Shown here in pieces: positions 62,651 through 64,000 of a DNA stretch of 64,000 bases. The notes under the pieces are model-generated. The model was given only the letters and a program-made list of their open reading frames with translations. It was not told the DNA's origin and made no database searches. The DNA comes from Effrenium voratum. Its lineage: Eukaryota; Sar; Dinophyceae; Suessiales; Symbiodiniaceae. Every line of letters begins with the position of its first letter. Position 1 is the stretch's first letter. Both the position numbers and the translations under genes were made by a program. The stretch spans positions 1,525,565 through 1,589,564 of the forward strand of contig CAUJNA010003749.1 in NCBI GenBank assembly GCA_963377175.1, in the 5' to 3' direction.

Positions 62651-63997
62651 TCATCCACAAAGCAGGCGAGCGGTCACGATGAGGTGACTCAATGCCTTCT
62701 CAGTGAGTTTGGTAAGGTACCCGGGTTCAAGACCCCATGATGCTGCCATTGCACCGAATGTGGGCGCATCGCCCTTCGGCATGCGTTGCCTGGCTTGAAG
62801 AAGCTGCGTCGCCATAGAATCTAACGACTTGTTGCCGTTGAGCCGGGACGGGTGATTGGCCCACTTAACCAGCGATGCCAAAGTGGTTGTTGTGGGCGCT
62901 TGCTTGAGGAAAAGGCGAGGTTGGTCACTGGTCCATGTGTAGTACTTGACAACTTCATCCGGCGTGCTGTGCATGGTGAGCAACTGTGACGCCGCCGGTT
63001 TGGGCGGCGGTGACGACACTCCGTGAAGAGACTGCATGATCCGAGGTTGCACCACGCTATCAAACGACTTGCCATCCAGGGCGGCCGCGCTGGCTGTGGG
63101 AAGGGAGCTGGCAGGTGACGAGGATGGTGTGTGGTTGACCGGTGGCGGTGTAGCCAACTCTGCATCATCTTTCTGGTTTGTCATCGTGGGCGAGGTCGAT
63201 GCGCGAAGTGATGCGGAATATTGAGCTTGGAGAAGTTCATGTGCACGATTCAAATCATTGAACTTCTTGACCATGTCATCGGTCTGGGCGGCAGGTGCGA
63301 GAGAGGTGTGATGTTGTTGAAGAAATTGAAGTACCAGGTTGGCCAAATGGTCGTGGACCTTGATGCGCTGATTGAAGTCATCAATGTTGAGACCCAGCGT
63401 GTTGGCAAGGTCCTTTTCCAGGGTGAGCAGGTTGAGTGACTGCGATCTTCGTAGTAATTTGGAGCAGGTACTCCAAAGTAAGGCCTCAGTGCGGGTGCGA
63501 AAGCCTTCCCACGTCACGAATCTGCCGTGTGCAAATGGCCTGAGTAGCCAGTTGGTGAGGCCCCCGTGGATAACCTGAACCAGGCGTACGTCCCTAATAT
63601 CCATGCCTGACATGTCGCGAAGGTTGCCATGTGGAGTGTTGGCAACGGTCATGGGCAGGCTGAAGTTGTAGAGTTGATTGACATCAAACATGCCGTCTCC
63701 AGGTGTCCAATCAGGCGATGGAGTAAGCCAGGCTTTCTGAGGACGAACCGGTAGAGCTGCAGGAGGTCCAGGTGAAGGTGTAGGTTGGGAAGTAGTGACC
63801 GGTGGTGGCATCATTGGTGGCATGAACTTGGATGGCGTGGGATCAGGAGGGATCGGCATCATGTAGTTGATCGCCGGGTGTTGGAATTGCTGTGTGGGGT
63901 TGTGAGTCGATTGAAAATTGATAGGCACTATCGGAAAGTTGTTAGCAGCATTGTAGCCGGAGTTGTGTTGCCATGAAACCAAGTTGTTCCAATCCAT
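62651..63997 (-). CDS. P1, 448-aa protein in the Gag position (5' end at window edge)
   Basis: First ORF of the minus-strand set. Residues 1-95 are Asn/Gln then Pro/Met-rich (PPMMPPPVTTSQP). About 100-215 is a mixed alpha/beta-looking part (RDVRLVQVIHGGLTNWLL, WEGFRTRTEALLWSTC). 215-262 is a likely coiled coil (DMVKKFNDLNRAHELLQAQ). Then a Ser/Thr/Pro linker and a helical C-terminus (LASLVKWANHPSRL, LTEKALSHLIVTARLL). Position before the RT ORF, low-complexity N-terminus and coiled coil suit a Gag-like structural protein, but no zinc knuckle or known Gag fold is seen. Only three bases precede the ATG in the window, so the start is not certain. Its stop overlaps an ATG (GGATGA). Confidence 0.75.
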   Translation of the reverse strand: MDWNNLVSWQHNSGYNAANNFPIVPINFQSTHNPTQQFQHPAINYMMPIPPDPTPSKFMPPMMPPPVTTSQPTPSPGPPAALPVRPQKAWLTPSPDWTPGDGMFDVNQLYNFSLPMTVANTPHGNLRDMSGMDIRDVRLVQVIHGGLTNWLLRPFAHGRFVTWEGFRTRTEALLWSTCSKLLRRSQSLNLLTLEKDLANTLGLNIDDFNQRIKVHDHLANLVLQFLQQHHTSLAPAAQTDDMVKKFNDLNRAHELLQAQYSASLRASTSPTMTNQKDDAELATPPPVNHTPSSSPASSLPTASAAALDGKSFDSVVQPRIMQSLHGVSSPPPKPAASQLLTMHSTPDEVVKYYTWTSDQPRLFLKQAPTTTTLASLVKWANHPSRLNGNKSLDSMATQLLQARQRMPKGDAPTFGAMAASWGLEPGYLTKLTEKALSHLIVTARLLCG

Positions 63998-64000
63998 GTT

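Noticed and set aside
53084..63997. Reading the ORF cluster as a bacterial operon or contamination
   Set aside because: No ribosome binding sites, a eukaryotic-type retroelement RT, and spacers with splice-like tracts on the same contig as an intron-rich gene.
1..64000. tRNA, rRNA, snRNA and spliced-leader genes
   Set aside because: I looked for conserved cores by eye and saw none; a covariance-model scan could still find one.

Overview
The window looks like dinoflagellate nuclear DNA. The evidence is a gene whose seventeen recognisable exons are spread over about 44 kb, acceptor sites that all fit AG|G, donors that are GT, GC or GA, a very high load of small inverted-repeat elements and simple repeats, and a degenerate TTTAGGG-type tract. 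The species cannot be named from this sequence.

Region 1 (1-44.2 kb, minus strand) is one gene of the cation/Ca2+ antiporter superfamily, most like Na+/Ca2+ exchangers. Both signature alpha repeats are split over exons: alpha-1 at 41.2, 39.1 and 37.0 kb, alpha-2 at 4.0 and 1.6 kb. A hydrophilic loop between them is encoded by five exons from 25.7 to 19.3 kb. The exon phases fit at every junction and give 597 codons; the 3' end runs off the left edge. Its introns hold almost everything else in this part: at least seven dispersed repeat families, a 2.5 kb array of a 32-bp satellite (31.56-34.05 kb), a 6.3 kb giant palindrome (10.14-16.48 kb) that has split a copy of another repeat, and many microsatellites.

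Region 2 (44.2-52.8 kb) has no gene I can recognise. It carries more copies of the same repeats.

Region 3 (52.9-64 kb, minus strand) differs sharply in texture: compact, nearly fully coding, with nine ORFs in one direction and short spacers. The largest ORF joins an N-terminal GIY-YIG nuclease-like domain, a CxC linker and a reverse transcriptase, the permuted order known from Chlamys/Naiad-type Penelope-like retroelements. Its RT motif C reads YVDN, not YVDD. Upstream is a Gag-position ORF. Downstream are proline/arginine-rich proteins, a possible SANT-like protein and four to five small paralogous proteins sharing an unrecognised domain (WIRIYxPG, then REWR, then RDWxxxGYQR). Most spacers have a T-rich tract ending in AG 13-53 nt before the next ATG, which would suit resolution of a polycistronic RNA by trans-splicing. 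A dense group of perfect hairpins follows the last stop codon. This multi-ORF retroelement is the best candidate in the window for an undescribed system.
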